A DNA stretch of 64,000 nt, taken from positions 26,246,742-26,310,741 of the forward strand of contig OV277870.1 of NCBI GenBank assembly GCA_922989275.2. Reading direction: 5' to 3'. Origin of the DNA: Gari tellinella (lineage: Eukaryota; Mollusca; Bivalvia; Cardiida; Psammobiidae). The position numbers and the translations under genes are program-made. Shown here piece by piece: positions 22,974 to 34,799 of the stretch; position 1 is the stretch's first letter, and each line of letters starts with the position of its first letter. Under the pieces are notes generated by a model. The model saw only the letters and a list, made by a program, of their open reading frames with translations. It had not been told where the DNA came from and ran no database searches.

Positions 22974-23286
22974 CAGTCCCCCTCCCTACAACGACTCCCT
23001 CCTTACAACAACCCTTGTCGCAGTTCCCTAAATAAGACAGTTATGTCTAGCGCTTTTACTGCTGATTAAATTTGTTGTCTGCTGTTTTTTCTCAAAGTTG
23101 CATATAAGCGGACATTTTTATAAAATAAACATAATGAAGAGTAATGCGGCATCTGATCTAGATTCAAGCTGTTTGCAAATGTAAGTCAATAATAACTTTT
23201 CCCTCCCTATAAGTTATAATGACTCCATTCTAACAAGACACACAATCTTTGCCTCCTATTGGGTGTCCTGTATAGATGGAGTACTG
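22974..23286 (-). mobile_element. TA-flanked Tc1/mariner-like MITE, reverse copy
   Basis: CAGTCCCCCTCCCTACAACG start, GATGGAGTACTG end, TA on both sides. Sequence is the reverse complement of the 2681-3049 element with its central hairpin half deleted. Confidence 0.7.
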
Positions 23287-23350
23287 TAGTTGTTAAAACA
23301 TTTTAAATTGGACGAAGAAAAAATACAGCAAAACTTCCCTATTACGGCCA

Positions 23351-23603
23351 TTAACCCTTTCCCCAATAGAAGCGCCTTTTAGCGAATATGATTTATTCCT
23401 CCGCTGAAGAAAATAGCTCCAATTTAATCAGTCATGAATATATATTATGGGGAATATTTTTTTATATTCTAGCATATGATAGCTTAAAGCAGGCTGAAAG
23501 TTAAGCAGAATGCACCTTAAGGCGCATTCTGCTTAACTTTCAGCCTGCTTTAAGTGGTCACCTATCTTCAATACTAGAAATAGGCTATCAGGTAAAGGGT
23601 TAA
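23351..23603 (+). mobile_element. Hairpin MITE family A variant, full length
   Basis: TTAACCCTTTCCCCAATA to TATCAGGTAAAGGGTTAA. Hairpin 23481-23553 has nearly perfect arms; both carry the same GTTAAGC/GCTTAAC change relative to the family GTAAAGC/GCTTTAC. Confidence 0.85.
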
Positions 23604-23631
23604 AAAGAAGGCTTATTAATTGTATAAAAGG

Positions 23632-23722
23632 CAAGTGACAGCTTAAAGCAAGGTAAAAGTAAAACAGAATGCTTTAAGAGTTTTCTGTTTTATGTTCACC
23701 ATGCTTTAATCAGTCACCTGCA
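23632..23722. repeat. Hairpin family B
   Basis: 'cttaaagcaaggtaaaagta' faces 'tatgttcaccatgctttaa'; apex 'tgctttaagagttt'. Confidence 0.65.
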
Positions 23723-24195
23723 TTAAACACAAAATAATAAACTTAATTTAGTGGTTGTTATAGAGAGGTTATACTGGGGCCGTCTTACGAAATGTTGTAC
23801 GATAAATATTGCTGAAGTAAGATTCTAAAATTCTAATTGATTATAAATCTATTTCTCCATCTAATCCTGTTCTTTGACATCTCTTTGTGTTAAGGCTGAC
23901 ATTAATGCTTGCAACCTAGATGTTAACCCACTCGACAGAGCTGCTTGGAGATCAAGTATCAGACAAACTAGCCGCCTGCTGCCTACCCCAGTTGCTTGGA
24001 CACCCGCAGCAGATGACAAATCAAATCAGGATTAAGTAGAGTAAGTAAGTAGTAATCATCTTTTCAAGACGATTCAAAAGAGATTCGATAAGACAGTATT
24101 AGACAGCAAATTCAGAAGTATTTTTAAGTTTTGACTTATGACTGTTTTTGTTGTGCAACCTTTCATAAGACGGGTCCCTGTAGTTTTAAACTTAC

Positions 24196-24393
24196 CTGTG
24201 TCAAAGCAGAACATTCAACATATTTGACGGCCCTCAGTTCCCGGGCTAGTCTCTCTCCTTGCTCATGTAACACGGCCTTCTGTCGGTTCTTGGCTAACTT
24301 TTCAATGGTCGATGCATCATCTCTCAAATCAATCTGTGTGCCCACGAGAAGGAATGGTGTCTTCTGACAATGGTGTGTAATCTCAGGTACCCA
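24196..24393 (-). CDS. CDC42: CDC42 common coding exon 3
   Basis: 66 codons on the minus strand between acceptor cccttcctag and donor CAG|gtaagt, both phase 0. It encodes [20 protein letters not shown] and onward to ECSALTQ, residues 97-162 of the protein. The guanine-specificity motif appears as TQID (positions 115-118), the variant typical of CDC42, and SAL at 158-160 is the G5 motif. The Rho insert region (about 121-136) is [16 protein letters not shown] followed by [10 protein letters not shown], more divergent from human than the rest, as is usual. Confidence 0.95.
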
Positions 24394-24430
24394 CTAGGAA
24401 GGGTGAGGAGAAAATATGTAAGATTTACAG

Positions 24431-24718
24431 GGCTAAAGGGAGTACATGTATTTCCAAAAATTAAAATCTTCCCGTCTTCATTTAACCCTATGGTAACGAC
24501 ATAGGATTTAGTGGAAACATATATATAAAGCGAAAGGATGTTGTTAAAACAGTTGAAACTCGATAATTCAAATTACCATTAGTTTGAACATACCCATATT
24601 TCAAAGTTAAAATGTGGCTTTGAAATATGGATGGGTATGTTCAACTTACAACTTATGAAATATTGAGTTATCAAGTATTGACTGTATATATATTTACCAA
24701 CTCTTATTTGGAGCCCTG
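24431..24718 (+). mobile_element. hAT-like MITE family E with a nested hairpin
   Basis: 'agggctaaagggagtacatg' start and 'ctcttatttggagccctg' end. The normal palindrome is lost, and about 24555-24690 holds another foldback ('gaacatacccatatttcaaa' / 'tttgaaatatggatgggtat'). Confidence 0.6.
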
Positions 24719-24824
24719 TCAAGATTTTTAACATGTACACAGCTCTAGATAAGATGCATATTTCAAGATTCTTACTTCCTTATTCTGTTGTAAATATCTA
24801 ATTTGTTTATATATAGAGGATCTT

Positions 24825-25230
24825 GTATGAGTGCTCATTATTTATCATTTTTAATAAACGAGTTGACTTAAATAATATGACGCCAGCCTTGGCGAGTGTC
24901 ATATTTATTTCAGTCAAAGAGTTTATTAAAAGTGATAAATGATGAGCACGAATGTGAGATTCTATTTATCACATAACAAGTTTAAGCACCTATTAAATTG
25001 ATTGAAGTCGTAATTTGTAGAACCCCGCTATATTGATTTTCCGCCAAAACGTTAGGTTGTTTACGTTAACGTCATTAAAAATGATGTCATTTGGCGTTCC
25101 GCTACATGCAGCGCTTGTGGACGAACAAGTTGGGCCGGAGCCCAAAAAACGATTATTCCACTAGTGGATTACGATATTTATACAATCGCTTTATGCAACT
25201 CCCAGACCGCAAATTATGTGATAAATTTTC
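24825..25230 (-). mobile_element. ~410-bp repeat family F, copy 2 (reverse)
   Basis: Reverse complement of 9722-10133 over nearly its whole length, including 'ccactagtggattacgatat' and 'cccagaccgcaaattatgtg'. The foldback segment is 24831-24948. 'atttatcacata' at 24964 and 'tatgtgataaat' at 25215 bound the non-foldback part. Confidence 0.75.
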
Positions 25231-25507
25231 TTATTTGCTGAATAATTTAGTTAAATAACATTTGAACTCCTTCTTAGACTGTTGATCAATACATAAAAGG
25301 CTTCTTTTCAGCATTGTTGGACCCATATCCCTGGAATTGAGAATTTTGCATGTATCTAAAGGAAAACTGAATGATTTTTTTAATTTATTGGACCAGGAAC
25401 TATCATATACACATATGTGTCACAGTGTGTAGGTTTATCATCACTTGTATGGCCTTGCTGTACAATCATGAATTTATGGCGTTACAGAAAAGGTTTATTA
25501 GTACATG

Positions 25508-26760
25508 TAAAACAAGAGCACCGCAGTGCGGCAAAATACGCCCGTCACGGCCGGCGGGTGTCAAAGTCGTCCAGACTCAGGCCGACTGGAAAAAGTCGCC
25601 CGGAGTGTAGGCCCGACTATCGATCTCAAAAAGACTATGCTGTAGTATTGCGATAGCTCAAGTACTATCCGGATAGTATTGCGATAGTCAAGAAAAAAGT
25701 TCTGGGTTTTTTAAAAAATGCCCATTTTTGACAATAAAGGGGGCATAACTCTGCTTAAACTAGTCGCCAACGTCTGAAATTTAACAGGAACCAAAATTCA
25801 CAGGTGCCTTCCCTGTATGATGAGAAAGCTAAATATGAAATTTGGTTACAATAGACAAAATGTAAGTAAAATTATGATCAGGAAACAATATATTGTTAAA
25901 AATATTGTGTGAAGGGGCATAACTCTGAAAATACAGAGTCAAACCAAAAACCCGTAATATTTATTAAGTCACTTCATTCATTGTATCACCATATCAAATT
26001 TGAAATCAATTGAATCAAAAATAAAAAAGTTCTGTTTTTTTTTTTTAAAATGCCCATTTTTGACAATAAAGGGGCATAACTCTGCTAAAAATAGTCGCCA
26101 ACATCTGAAACGCGAACTCGTCCGAACTATTGTGGTATGGAATATTTGTAGGAAGTTTAATCAAAATCGGTCAATAAATGAAGGTGAGAGAGCGCTAAGA
26201 AGAAAAGTTAACGGACGAAGTGTGGCTTATTTTAAATTTTAAGGATGTAAAGGGGCATAACTCATAGAAAAATAATTTAACAGGAACCAAAATTCACAGG
26301 TGCCTTCCCTGCATGATGAGAAAGATAAATATGAAATTTGGTTACAATAGACAAAATGTAAGTAAAATTATTATCAGGAAACAATATATTGTTAAAAAAT
26401 TGTGTAAAGGGGCATAACTCTGAAAATACGAAGTCAAACCAAAAACCCGTAATATATGTTAAGTAACTTCATTCATTGTATCACCATATCAAATTTGAAA
26501 TAAATTGAATAATTAAAAAAAAAGTTCTTTTTTTTTTAAAAATGCCCATTTTTTACAATAAAGGGGCACAACTCTGCTAAAAATAGCCGCCAACGTCTGA
26601 AACGCGAACTCGTCCGAGGTATTGTGGTATGGAATATTTGTAGGAAGTTTAATCAAAATCGGTAAATAAATGAAGGTGAGAGAGCGCTAACAAGAAAAGT
26701 TAACGGACGGACAGCGCTGGGTATACCATAATACGACCGTCGATGACGGGCGTATAAAAA
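25508..26760 (+). repeat. Mollusc-type repeat with ~490-bp internal duplication
   Basis: Starts 'acaagagcaccgcagtgcgg' and ends 'cgtcgatgacgggcgtataa'. 'acaataaaggggcataactc' plus 'tgctaaaaatagtcgccaac' recurs near 26055 and 26550, and 'ggaaccaaaattcacaggtg' near 25790 and 26284. Lies in the CDC42 intron. Confidence 0.7.
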
Positions 26761-27132
26761 TTCAGACGCTAGGCACTAAAGTGAAGCTACAATGTTAAAG
26801 ATTATACAGTTCTACTGACTAGTCAAAATACCCTAATTGGTTGAAAATTGAAGAAGAAAATGGGATTTTTAGTTAATCTGGGGCGGGTTTCATAAAACTT
26901 TGTACGACAAAAATAGTTGTAAGTCAAAACTTTAATATGCATATAATTTTTTATTTCTCTATCAAATCCTGTTTTGTGACATCTCTTTCGAATCATCTTT
27001 TCAAGACAACTCAAAAGAGATATTACAAGACAGGTTTAGATGGAGAAATAATTGAGGTTTTTATAATCTGACTTAAGACAACATTTGTCTACGAAATTTG
27101 ATGAAACAGGCCGCAGGAGCCCTTTGACATAC

Positions 27133-27315
27133 CTTTTCTTTAACATTTTCAAATGAAGATGGGGATACAACTGAGAAGCAGACTAGGAACACATCTGTCT
27201 GGGGGTAACTAAGGGGTCGCAGTCTGTCGTAATCTTCCTGCCCAGCTGTATCAAACAGACCTAGTGTGTAGGGCTCCCCTCCTATCATCACCGTCACAGC
27301 ATAGTTGTCAAATAC
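27133..27315 (-). CDS. CDC42: CDC42 common coding exon 2
   Basis: 61 codons on the minus strand, acceptor attttgtcttcag and donor AAG|gtatgt, phase 0 at both ends; residues 36-96. It starts [20 protein letters not shown], completing switch I (effector residues V36, F37, D38, Y40). It carries [12 protein letters not shown], with D57, G60 and Q61 of switch II needed for magnesium binding and GTP hydrolysis, then [20 protein letters not shown] and FENVKEK. F56 and the IGGEPY strand separate it from Rac, which has W56 and VDGKP. Confidence 0.96.
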
Positions 27316-27335
27316 CTGAAGACAAAATTAAACAG

Positions 27336-27585
27336 TTAACTCTTTCCTCCCTAAAACTTCAAATGGACAATCCCAGTTTCCATTTTAGTCTAGTCCATTT
27401 CTGATTTTTAAGGGTTGTTTTCGTCAATGTTTTGCATTATGACAAACAGTGAAGACCCAGATCAGAGGGCTCTGTAAGGAGCCCTCTGATCTGGGTATTC
27501 ACTGTTTGCATAGGACAATGCACTTTTCACATGTAAACTGTTTGAAATGGACGCCTATATGCAGGACTAGGGTTCAAAGGGTTAA
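27336..27585 (+). mobile_element. Hairpin MITE family C, full length, beside a CDC42 acceptor
   Basis: TTAACTCTTTCCTCCCTAAA to GGTTCAAAGGGTTAA, 250 bp; hairpin 27453-27500. Its left TTAA starts 20 bp from the exon boundary at 27315, so the element supplies the likely branch-point region of this intron end. Confidence 0.8.
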
Positions 27586-27657
27586 ATGCTTTACTAAATA
27601 GATATGAAACACAGTGGATGGCATTTCGTTTATTAAAGGGAGGTAATCATATATATA

Positions 27658-27745
27658 ATTGCACATTCTACTTTACTTTCAGCCTGCTTTAAGTGGTCAC
27701 CTGTTTCAAAACTACAAACAGGCTTTGGAGCAGTGGGTTACAACT
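27658..27745 (+). mobile_element. Family A MITE, right-half fragment
   Basis: 'gcacattctactttactttc' through 'ggctttggagcagtgggtta'. Confidence 0.6.
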
Positions 27746-28039
27746 ACCTATGCTGAATGGTTACTAAATGCCTCTCCATCAAACACCATTCATTCCTTCA
27801 TTCATTCATTAACCATTCTCTTGCTTTTAGTGCTTATTGACAATTTTGAAAACAGTGTTGATCCAAAATCAGACACTAACAAGCACCTTAGAGCTGATAT
27901 CCCCTGCCGCAGCGATTGTCCAGAAGAAAGTGGCAAACTTTATTGTGGGAGGAAGGGGCAAATGGTGATCACCTGTCTTTAAAGATCAACATTCAAAAGC
28001 TTTTTACAAAGTTTTATAAAATCCAATCAATTTTGTACA

Positions 28040-30075
28040 TTTTAAAGCCTAAACAATACAAAAAATAAAGCCGTTTGTAGCATTATAAATCTAAGTATGA
28101 CAGGGGCAGGTAACTCTTGATTCAAATTCAACAGTAATTAAACACTTTCAAGAACTTATAATTGTGTGCAAGTATTATTAAAAACAAGACTGCGCGTTCA
28201 ATAAACGCTTATGCCACCGGTGGCATCCTTGACAATATATTCTGAATCTTTTCTAAGTCCAAATTAGGTCAAGGTCAAGGTCAAACTGAGCTTGGGTATT
28301 ACTGGTGGGTTGGTAATGGTCCAAGGCAATAACTGTATAAGTATTGAAGCATTGTAGTAAGTAGTGTTGATGCTAGACGAAACGGTAAAATCTAGTTAAC
28401 CAAGAAATAGCCCATTCAAAATATTCTAAGTCCAAATTAGGTCAAGGTCAAGGTCAAAATCAAGGTTAGGTGATATTGGTGGATAGGGAATGGTCCAAGG
28501 CAACAACTGTATAAGTATCCAAGCATTGGAGTAAGTGGTGTTGGTGCTAGACGAAACCGTAAAATCTACCTAACCTGGTTACGGACGGACGGACGGAAAG
28601 ACGGACGATTACTATATGCTCCCGCATCTGTCGATGCCGGGGGCATAAAAATCAGAACTGTAGAATTACTAGAGTGTAAACACATTTTCAACTCATCAAG
28701 GGCAGAGTATTCTTGACTAATTTGCACATTTTCGATAATAATTGAACTCATTCTATAAATAATAGCCATATACGATTTTTTTATTTTTTCAAAATCCATT
28801 CACATTTGTACACAATAGCATGTAAACAATAAAGCCATGTTGAGCATTACTAAGTACATAAAGGGCAGATAACTCTTGCCACAAAGTATCCTATTTTGAC
28901 AATAATTGCTACCCTTATATTTATATACATCATGTGTAAGTTAAATCAAAATCCATTAAAGACTGTAGTTTCTAGATGGTAAAAACTGTTAAATATGGGT
29001 TTTTTTACTCATCAAGGGCAGATAACTGTTGACTAGTTTCTCCGTTTTTCAAAAATGAAAACAATTATTTGAAAACTAATAGCCATACATAGTTTAAGAA
29101 TTTGTTTTATCAAAATTCATGCATATTTATAGATACTAGGATGTAAACAATTCTAAAATAAAGCATTTTCTATCATTTCAAAGTACATCAAGGGCAGATA
29201 ACTATTGCCACAAGTATCCTTTTTTGACAATAATTGCACACCTTCAAGAACTTTTACTGATAGACATCGTGTGCAAGTATCATTTAAATCCATTCATAAT
29301 TGTAGTTGCCAGAGAGTAAAAACAGTTAAATATGGCTTTTTTTACTTATCAAGGGCAGATAACTCATGACTAATTTCTCCGTTTTCAACAAATCAAATTC
29401 ATTTGAAAACTAATAGCCATACATAATTCAAGAAAGTTTTTTCAAAAATCCATGCATATTTATAGGCTCTAGTATGTAAACAATACCAAAATAAAGCATT
29501 TTCTAGCATTTCTAAGTACATCAAGGGCAGATAACTCTTGTCAGAAGTATCCTTTTTTTTTTACAATAACTGCACACATGCAAGAACTTGTACTTATAGA
29601 CAATGTGTGCAAGTATAAACAAAATATGTTGAATACTGTAGTTGCTAGAGTGTAAAAACTGTTAAATATGGCATTTTTAACACAAAAAGGGCAGATAACT
29701 CATAAATTTCTAAAATTTTCTGAAAAAAATTTGATTTCCCACGGTGCTCCTATGATGACAAATAAGTATACCAAGTTTAATCCAAATCTGTTTATAGGTT
29801 TCGGAGATACAGTTGCGGACAGAAAACGTGACGGACGCACGGACGGCATTTTTAACACAAAAAGGGCAGATAACTCATAAATTCCTAAAATTTTCTGAAA
29901 AAAATTTGATTTCCCACGGTGCTCATATGATGACAAATAAGTATACCAAGTTTAATCCAAATCTGTTAATAGGTTTCGGAGATACAGTTGCAGACGGAAA
30001 ACGCACGCACGCACGGACAGCCGGACGGACAGACCTAAAACAGTATCCCTCTGCCTTTCGGCAGGGGATAACAAA
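28040..30075 (+). repeat. Tandem array of ~330-bp units, with nested repeat
   Basis: Units contain 'catcaagggcagataactct', 'caagaacttatacttataga' and 'gtagttgctagagtgtaaaa'. Landmarks 'gggcagataact' fall near 28865, 29020, 29193, 29350, 29525, 29690 and 29867. The end has ggacggac-type tails and 'ctgcctttcggcaggggata'. The element at 28184-28648 interrupts a unit. In the CDC42 intron. Confidence 0.65.
28184..28648 (+). repeat. Mollusc-type repeat nested in the array
   Basis: 'acaagactgcgcgttcaata' start, 'tcgatgccgggggcataaaa' end, two ~185-bp internal copies of 'taagtccaaattaggtcaag' plus 'gtccaaggcaa.aactgtat', then a ggacggac tail. Confidence 0.7.
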
Positions 30076-30250
30076 GAGTACCAGATAAGGACAGTTTTTC
30101 AAAATCTAAAATGTTTATTTCTGAATTAAACACTATGGTGTCTTCGAGACAATTCTAATGAGTAGAAACACCATAGGATTCTGTGCTGAAATGAGTGAGA
30201 AAATGTTTGATTTGTTGAAATAACTCCCTCTTATTTGGAGTCCTGCTTAC
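30070..30250 (+). mobile_element. hAT-like MITE family E, decayed
   Basis: 'agtaccagataaggacagtt' start, 'ctcttatttggagtcctg' end, half palindrome at 30131-30175. Confidence 0.6.
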
Positions 30251-30326
30251 AGCTCCTTCATGATGTGTCAAATCAGAATATGCAGTGTTTACTAACAAGT
30301 AGAATTTAGGGGTTGAAAAATACACA

Positions 30327-30497
30327 TTACCAGTTGACAGTGCGATACAGAGTGATGTATTTAGCTCGAGACGTTTTTGGTGGAAAGAGCCGATCTGACG
30401 AGCGCCTTGGCGTGAGTCTGATCGGTTGTTTCCGCCAAAAACGTCTCGAGCTAAGTGCAACACTCTGTTGCCCACTGCCAACTGGTAATGTGTTTAT
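30327..30497. repeat. Long foldback, arms about 75 bp
   Basis: 'cacattaccagttgacagtg' pairs with 'cactgccaactggtaatgtg' and 'gctcgagacgtttttggtgg' with 'ccgccaaaaacgtctcgagc'; apex 'gagcgccttggcgtgag'. Not matched to another copy in the window. Confidence 0.85.
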
Positions 30498-30799
30498 TAT
30501 ATGCCTTGCATACAAACCAGAAACAACTAAATAGTTGTTTAAATCATTTTACATCCAAAATTTATTAGTTATTTGAAGCAGATCGAGAAGATTTGTATGC
30601 CACAAAGAATAACGCGGCACTCATACATGTACGTAAATGACGTCACGTTAAATCGAACGCGACGTCAGAGTAAAATACAAAGTGGCTGATACAGACTATT
30701 GTTATTTACTCTGCATATACACGCGGAAACGCTCGATATCATTCGAAGGCATATAATAATTCCACTTATCAGTGTTCCAGATAAGAAGGAGTAAAGAAG

Positions 30800-31020
30800 A
30801 TAGGTTACTCTTTAAAGAAGGTTGAAAGTAAAGCAGAATGTGCCTTTACTTAAGGAGCATTCTGCTTTAACTTCCAGCCTGCTTTGAGCTACCATTTGCT
30901 AGATATTATAGAAAATATTTCTTATGATACATAACCTTGACAGTTGACTGTATAAATTGGAACCTTTTTCTTAAGTCATTAGAGGAGGAACAAATTAAAT
31001 GCGCTAAAGGGGAGAGGGCC
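30800..31020 (-). mobile_element. Family A MITE, reverse, decayed
   Basis: Hairpin 30815-30890 then '...ggaggaacaaattaaatgcg'. Confidence 0.65.
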
Positions 31021-31532
31021 AACCTTTTACTCCTTATAGCCAGTTTGTAGTTTTGAAACTAGGTGACCACTTAGGGCAGGTTGAGATTAAAGCAGAATGC
31101 CCCTTAACCCTTTCCCCAATAGAAGCGCCTTTTAGCGGATATGATTTATTCATCCGCTGAAGAAAATAGTTCCAATTTAATCAGCAATGAATATGTATAA
31201 TAGGGTATATTTTCTATATTATAGCACAGGATAGCTTAAACCAGGCTGAAAGTAAAGCAGAATGCGCCCTGAGGCGCATTCTGCTTTACTTTCAACCTGC
31301 TGTAAGAAGTCACCTATCTTAAGTACTAGAAATAGGCTATCAGGTAAAGGGTTAAGGTGCATTCTGCTTTATTTTCAGCCTGCTTTAACTAAAAGTTTAA
31401 GCTAAAATCTACTTAAATATAGAAAATATTTCTTATCATACATATTCATATCTGTATAAATTGGAATTAGTTTCTTCAGTGGATGAATAAAATAAAGATG
31501 TAAAAAGGCGTATTTAAGTGGTAATGGGTTAA
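31021..31532 (-). mobile_element. Family A MITE (outer), split at its hairpin apex by another copy
   Basis: Outer element starts 'aaccttttactccttatagc' and ends '...aagtggtaatgggttaa'. Its hairpin reads up to 'agcagaatgccccTTAA', is interrupted by 31104-31355, and continues '(TTAA)ggtgcattctgcttta'. Confidence 0.8.
31104..31355 (+). mobile_element. Family A MITE (inner), nested in the apex of a sister copy
   Basis: Complete: TTAACCCTTTCCCCAATA to TATCAGGTAAAGGGTTAA with hairpin 31231-31305. The duplicated TTAA corresponds to the CCTTAAGG apex of the outer element. Confidence 0.85.
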
Positions 31533-31548
31533 CTAGAGCTCTGATTCA

Positions 31549-31695
<147 letters not shown>

Positions 31696-31760
31696 CTATT
31701 GCAGATAGAGAACTTATAACACCACAGCACTCAGTGAACACTGAAATGAAAAGAAAACAT

Positions 31761-31990
31761 TTAACCATTGCTCCAAAGAATTGAATTTTAAAACATTTAA
31801 TTTTTCCTTCATAGACTATAGCTCAATGGTATACAGTCAAAAATAGTTTCTGATAGTCCAGCAGATGGTAGCTTTAAGCAGGCTGAAAGTAAAGCAGAAA
31901 AGCATTCTGCTTTACGTTCAACCTGCACTAACTGACTAAGTGGTTGCTGTATCTTCAAAACTAGAAACATGCTATGGAGAAAAGGGTTAA
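31761..31990 (+). mobile_element. Hairpin MITE family A, just upstream of the CDC42 start exon
   Basis: TTAACCATTGCTCCAAAG start, 'gctatggagaaaagggttaa' end, hairpin 31871-31925 shortened at the apex. Confidence 0.7.
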
Positions 31991-31999
31991 TATCACAAT

Positions 32000-33600
32000 T
32001 TGCTAAAGAAATAGATATAGGAATATCTTGTCTGTCAACGCATCGGACAGGTACCACATGAGCCACTGGATTTCATTGACTGTGTCTGTTGCTCTCCTGT
32101 AACAGGAAGTGTTACACCCTTTCATTCATAAACATTTTTGTGTCTTGCCACAGACTCAGCTCAAAATGCCAAGATTCTTTGAGTAAATTTTCAAAACATC
32201 AAGTACACCAAATTTACCATTTGTATCCCAAGAAATCTTCTTCCGGTTAATGTGCATAACCCCTCTGGAGCATCGTCACACAATTGTGAATATTTACATG
32301 GTGATGGGAAAAACAAACGATTAAAATCAGGCTATAAACACTTTGCTCCAGAGAGAGATATATACGTACAGCTCACCCATCCTGGTCTTGAAGACATTGA
32401 GGAAGAGATGATGACATCTTCCGGAATGCTATTCCACAGATGAGAAGGAAAAGCGATATGAATTGATGCTGGGAAATGTCACTGCAAGAAGCGCTTGGCA
32501 TGGCCTCTGGTGTGGACCCCGGATGGGATCAGCACATGATTGGTGTTGATGTCGACCAGGTGGTTTACTAGTAGTAGTACTACCCTGAACATCATGGCAG
32601 CTTTGGCTACTTGGTGGCAGGATTCTAAGGTCTCCCATACTCAGGGTTCCCACAGGCTTTTAATTTTGAGGGTGCATGTACCCTCTAGGGCTATTTTTTG
32701 GGGGTGCAGACAAATTTCAGAGGTTGCATATGAAACGTTTTTCTGTTTCTTCTGATGCGAGGACGCCAGGGACAAAGTATGATGAGGCCGGGGCTGAAAG
32801 GCTTATGAGGTATCTACGACGAGTGGTCCCATAACAAAGTAGCAATCTGTATTCAAACAATGGATACGCACCAGGGATGATCTTTGGAAACTTGTGGTTC
32901 CACCGCTAAATTTTTATATCATTTGTTTGGATGTGTACTGTTCGTATCTCTCACATTATTTCTTAACCAGGCCGTCAATTGGGACTTAGCCGATATATTT
33001 GCAGACTACACGAATGCGTAGGCCTATGCTAAGACTGTGTCTCACTAAATTAGGCATTTTCCTCAACATTGTTAATAGACGGGATAAAATACATCTGATA
33101 ACCCGTCCGGTTTTTCGACTGTGTTGTTTGGATTTCACATAAAAAATGGTGTCGCTGTTTTAAATAGAAAGTGACCAGAATTAGACCCATGACCGGACTT
33201 TTTGTTTTAATAATTTGTCAGCATTTTTCAAACACGTATTCCTCTAAATAAGTATTGAACTCTTATAAAAACAAAAATTGATAGAAAAAATAGCGACTTT
33301 ATTAGGCACAGAGACAGGAAATCCCAAAATCTATTTTAAACCGCTTAATCATCATATTCGCGATGAGGGTGAACCAGGCGCTTTGCGTAATAAGAATAAG
33401 AATTGTCAAGCGCCTGACAGACACTATAAGGAAAATGAATGACACGCCAGACTTTGACGTTAAACTTGTATTTTGTTGTTTGTTAAAGGAAAACGGACAG
33501 CTGATGACAATATGGTCTTAGATCCTAGATTTTATCCTAAAAGCAACATTCATGAAGGTCCTGCAATTATTACTCATCGATAAGGTACGAAAAAGATCGA
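32000..33600. other. No gene recognised; CDC42 upstream region
   Basis: Mostly unique sequence. A short open frame at 32252-32443 (+) has no recognisable motif. The CDC42 5' noncoding exon may lie in this stretch or beyond. Confidence 0.4.
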
Positions 33601-33790
33601 TTTACTGCATACAGGTAAGCTATCGCTAATTGGAACGGGCGCCGCCATATTGGCAAAGCTATCATTCGGAACCCTCGATTTTTATCCATTTTGTGACGAC
33701 ACAAAGGCCTAAACGCTGATTGGCTCTTTCACTCAACCACTGTAACTTGGACGGACATTTCACACTTCGTCAGTAAGGGTAACGGCAAGC
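33600..33790. promoter_or_regulatory. Possible promoter with YY1-like and CCAAT motifs
   Basis: Contains 'gggcgccgccatattggc', whose reverse complement has a YY1-like AATATGGCGGC, and 'gctgattggctc', a reversed CCAAT box. Both read toward CDC42 on the minus strand. A good donor CAG|gtaagc on the + strand at 33613-33618 is also present. Assignment to CDC42 is a guess from position. Confidence 0.25.
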
Positions 33791-33799
33791 TTAATTCAA

Positions 33800-34790
33800 G
33801 GTCGCATACAGTTAAAAAAAAAAGATAATAGATAGATGGTATATTCATATTGATTATGATGAACTTGAAAGGTCGTGTAGGTCCAGAAACGATCAGAAGC
33901 TTTCGTTAATCGGCTTAGAGAAATGTCCGTTCCAATTCCCAGCTGTAGAATCTGGGAAAACAATGCTGCGAAATGGCTAACAGTAGAGTATGGCGACATC
34001 CATAATACCTTGATTGATGATTATAATAATAGATCTAGATCTACAATAAAAAATATCTGATAATCAGTGCGATATTGTGCTGATCTAGACCTAAATGTTG
34101 AACTGGCTTAGATCTACCAACTCGTTTACAAATCAGCATTTTCTAGCTGGTTCGTCTCGGTTTAGGAATTCAACGCTACAGAAATTCTTAATGAAAAAAG
34201 TCTCATTACTAGATCTACATAGTGTACGGGTAGATCTAGATCGGTTTTTTCTTTCTTAATTTAATCATCGCGATTCTCTAGATCCCGATCTGATAGAGCG
34301 ATCTTACTTGAGTCCAAATCCGATTTTGATTGGATCTAGTTTTATCGTTCTTATTTCTGGGTGTAGTTTTACACTCGTCATTTCTGTAGAAAAAAATTCA
34401 AACAACTTTTAGATAGGCCTAAATGAATTTTATTTTAAGATTTAAATTCGAGTTTTATGGTAGTTTGAAAAAGTAGCATGCAATTGGGTGAAAACGATAC
34501 AAGTCAATATATTTCCAATATATTTTTACTTAGATTTATGTTACTATGGTAAGTATATATGCCGCATGGAGTAACGATTTACCTGCTGTCTACAAAAGAA
34601 TACAATAGAATAGTATTTCAAAACAACTAAGATCCAGATTAAAAGCGAGTAACTCGGAGTCCGATCTGGATCTAAGCATTGATACAGCTCAGATTCTCAG
34701 TATCTCGGAGTCTAATCTGAATAAAAGCAATGATATAGCTCAGGTACTCAGTAACTCGGAGTCTGATTTGCATTTTATGAATTAAATATT
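33800..34790. other. AT-rich, 'tagatctagatc'-rich DNA
   Basis: Repeated tagatct/agatcta words (34021-34340), otherwise no recognised feature. 34621-34790 has degraded 'actcggagtctgatctg' repeats. Confidence 0.4.
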
Positions 34791-34799
34791 CCTTTGATA

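Noticed and set aside
24131..24367. 78-codon + strand open frame
   Set aside because: Antisense shadow of CDC42 exon 3.
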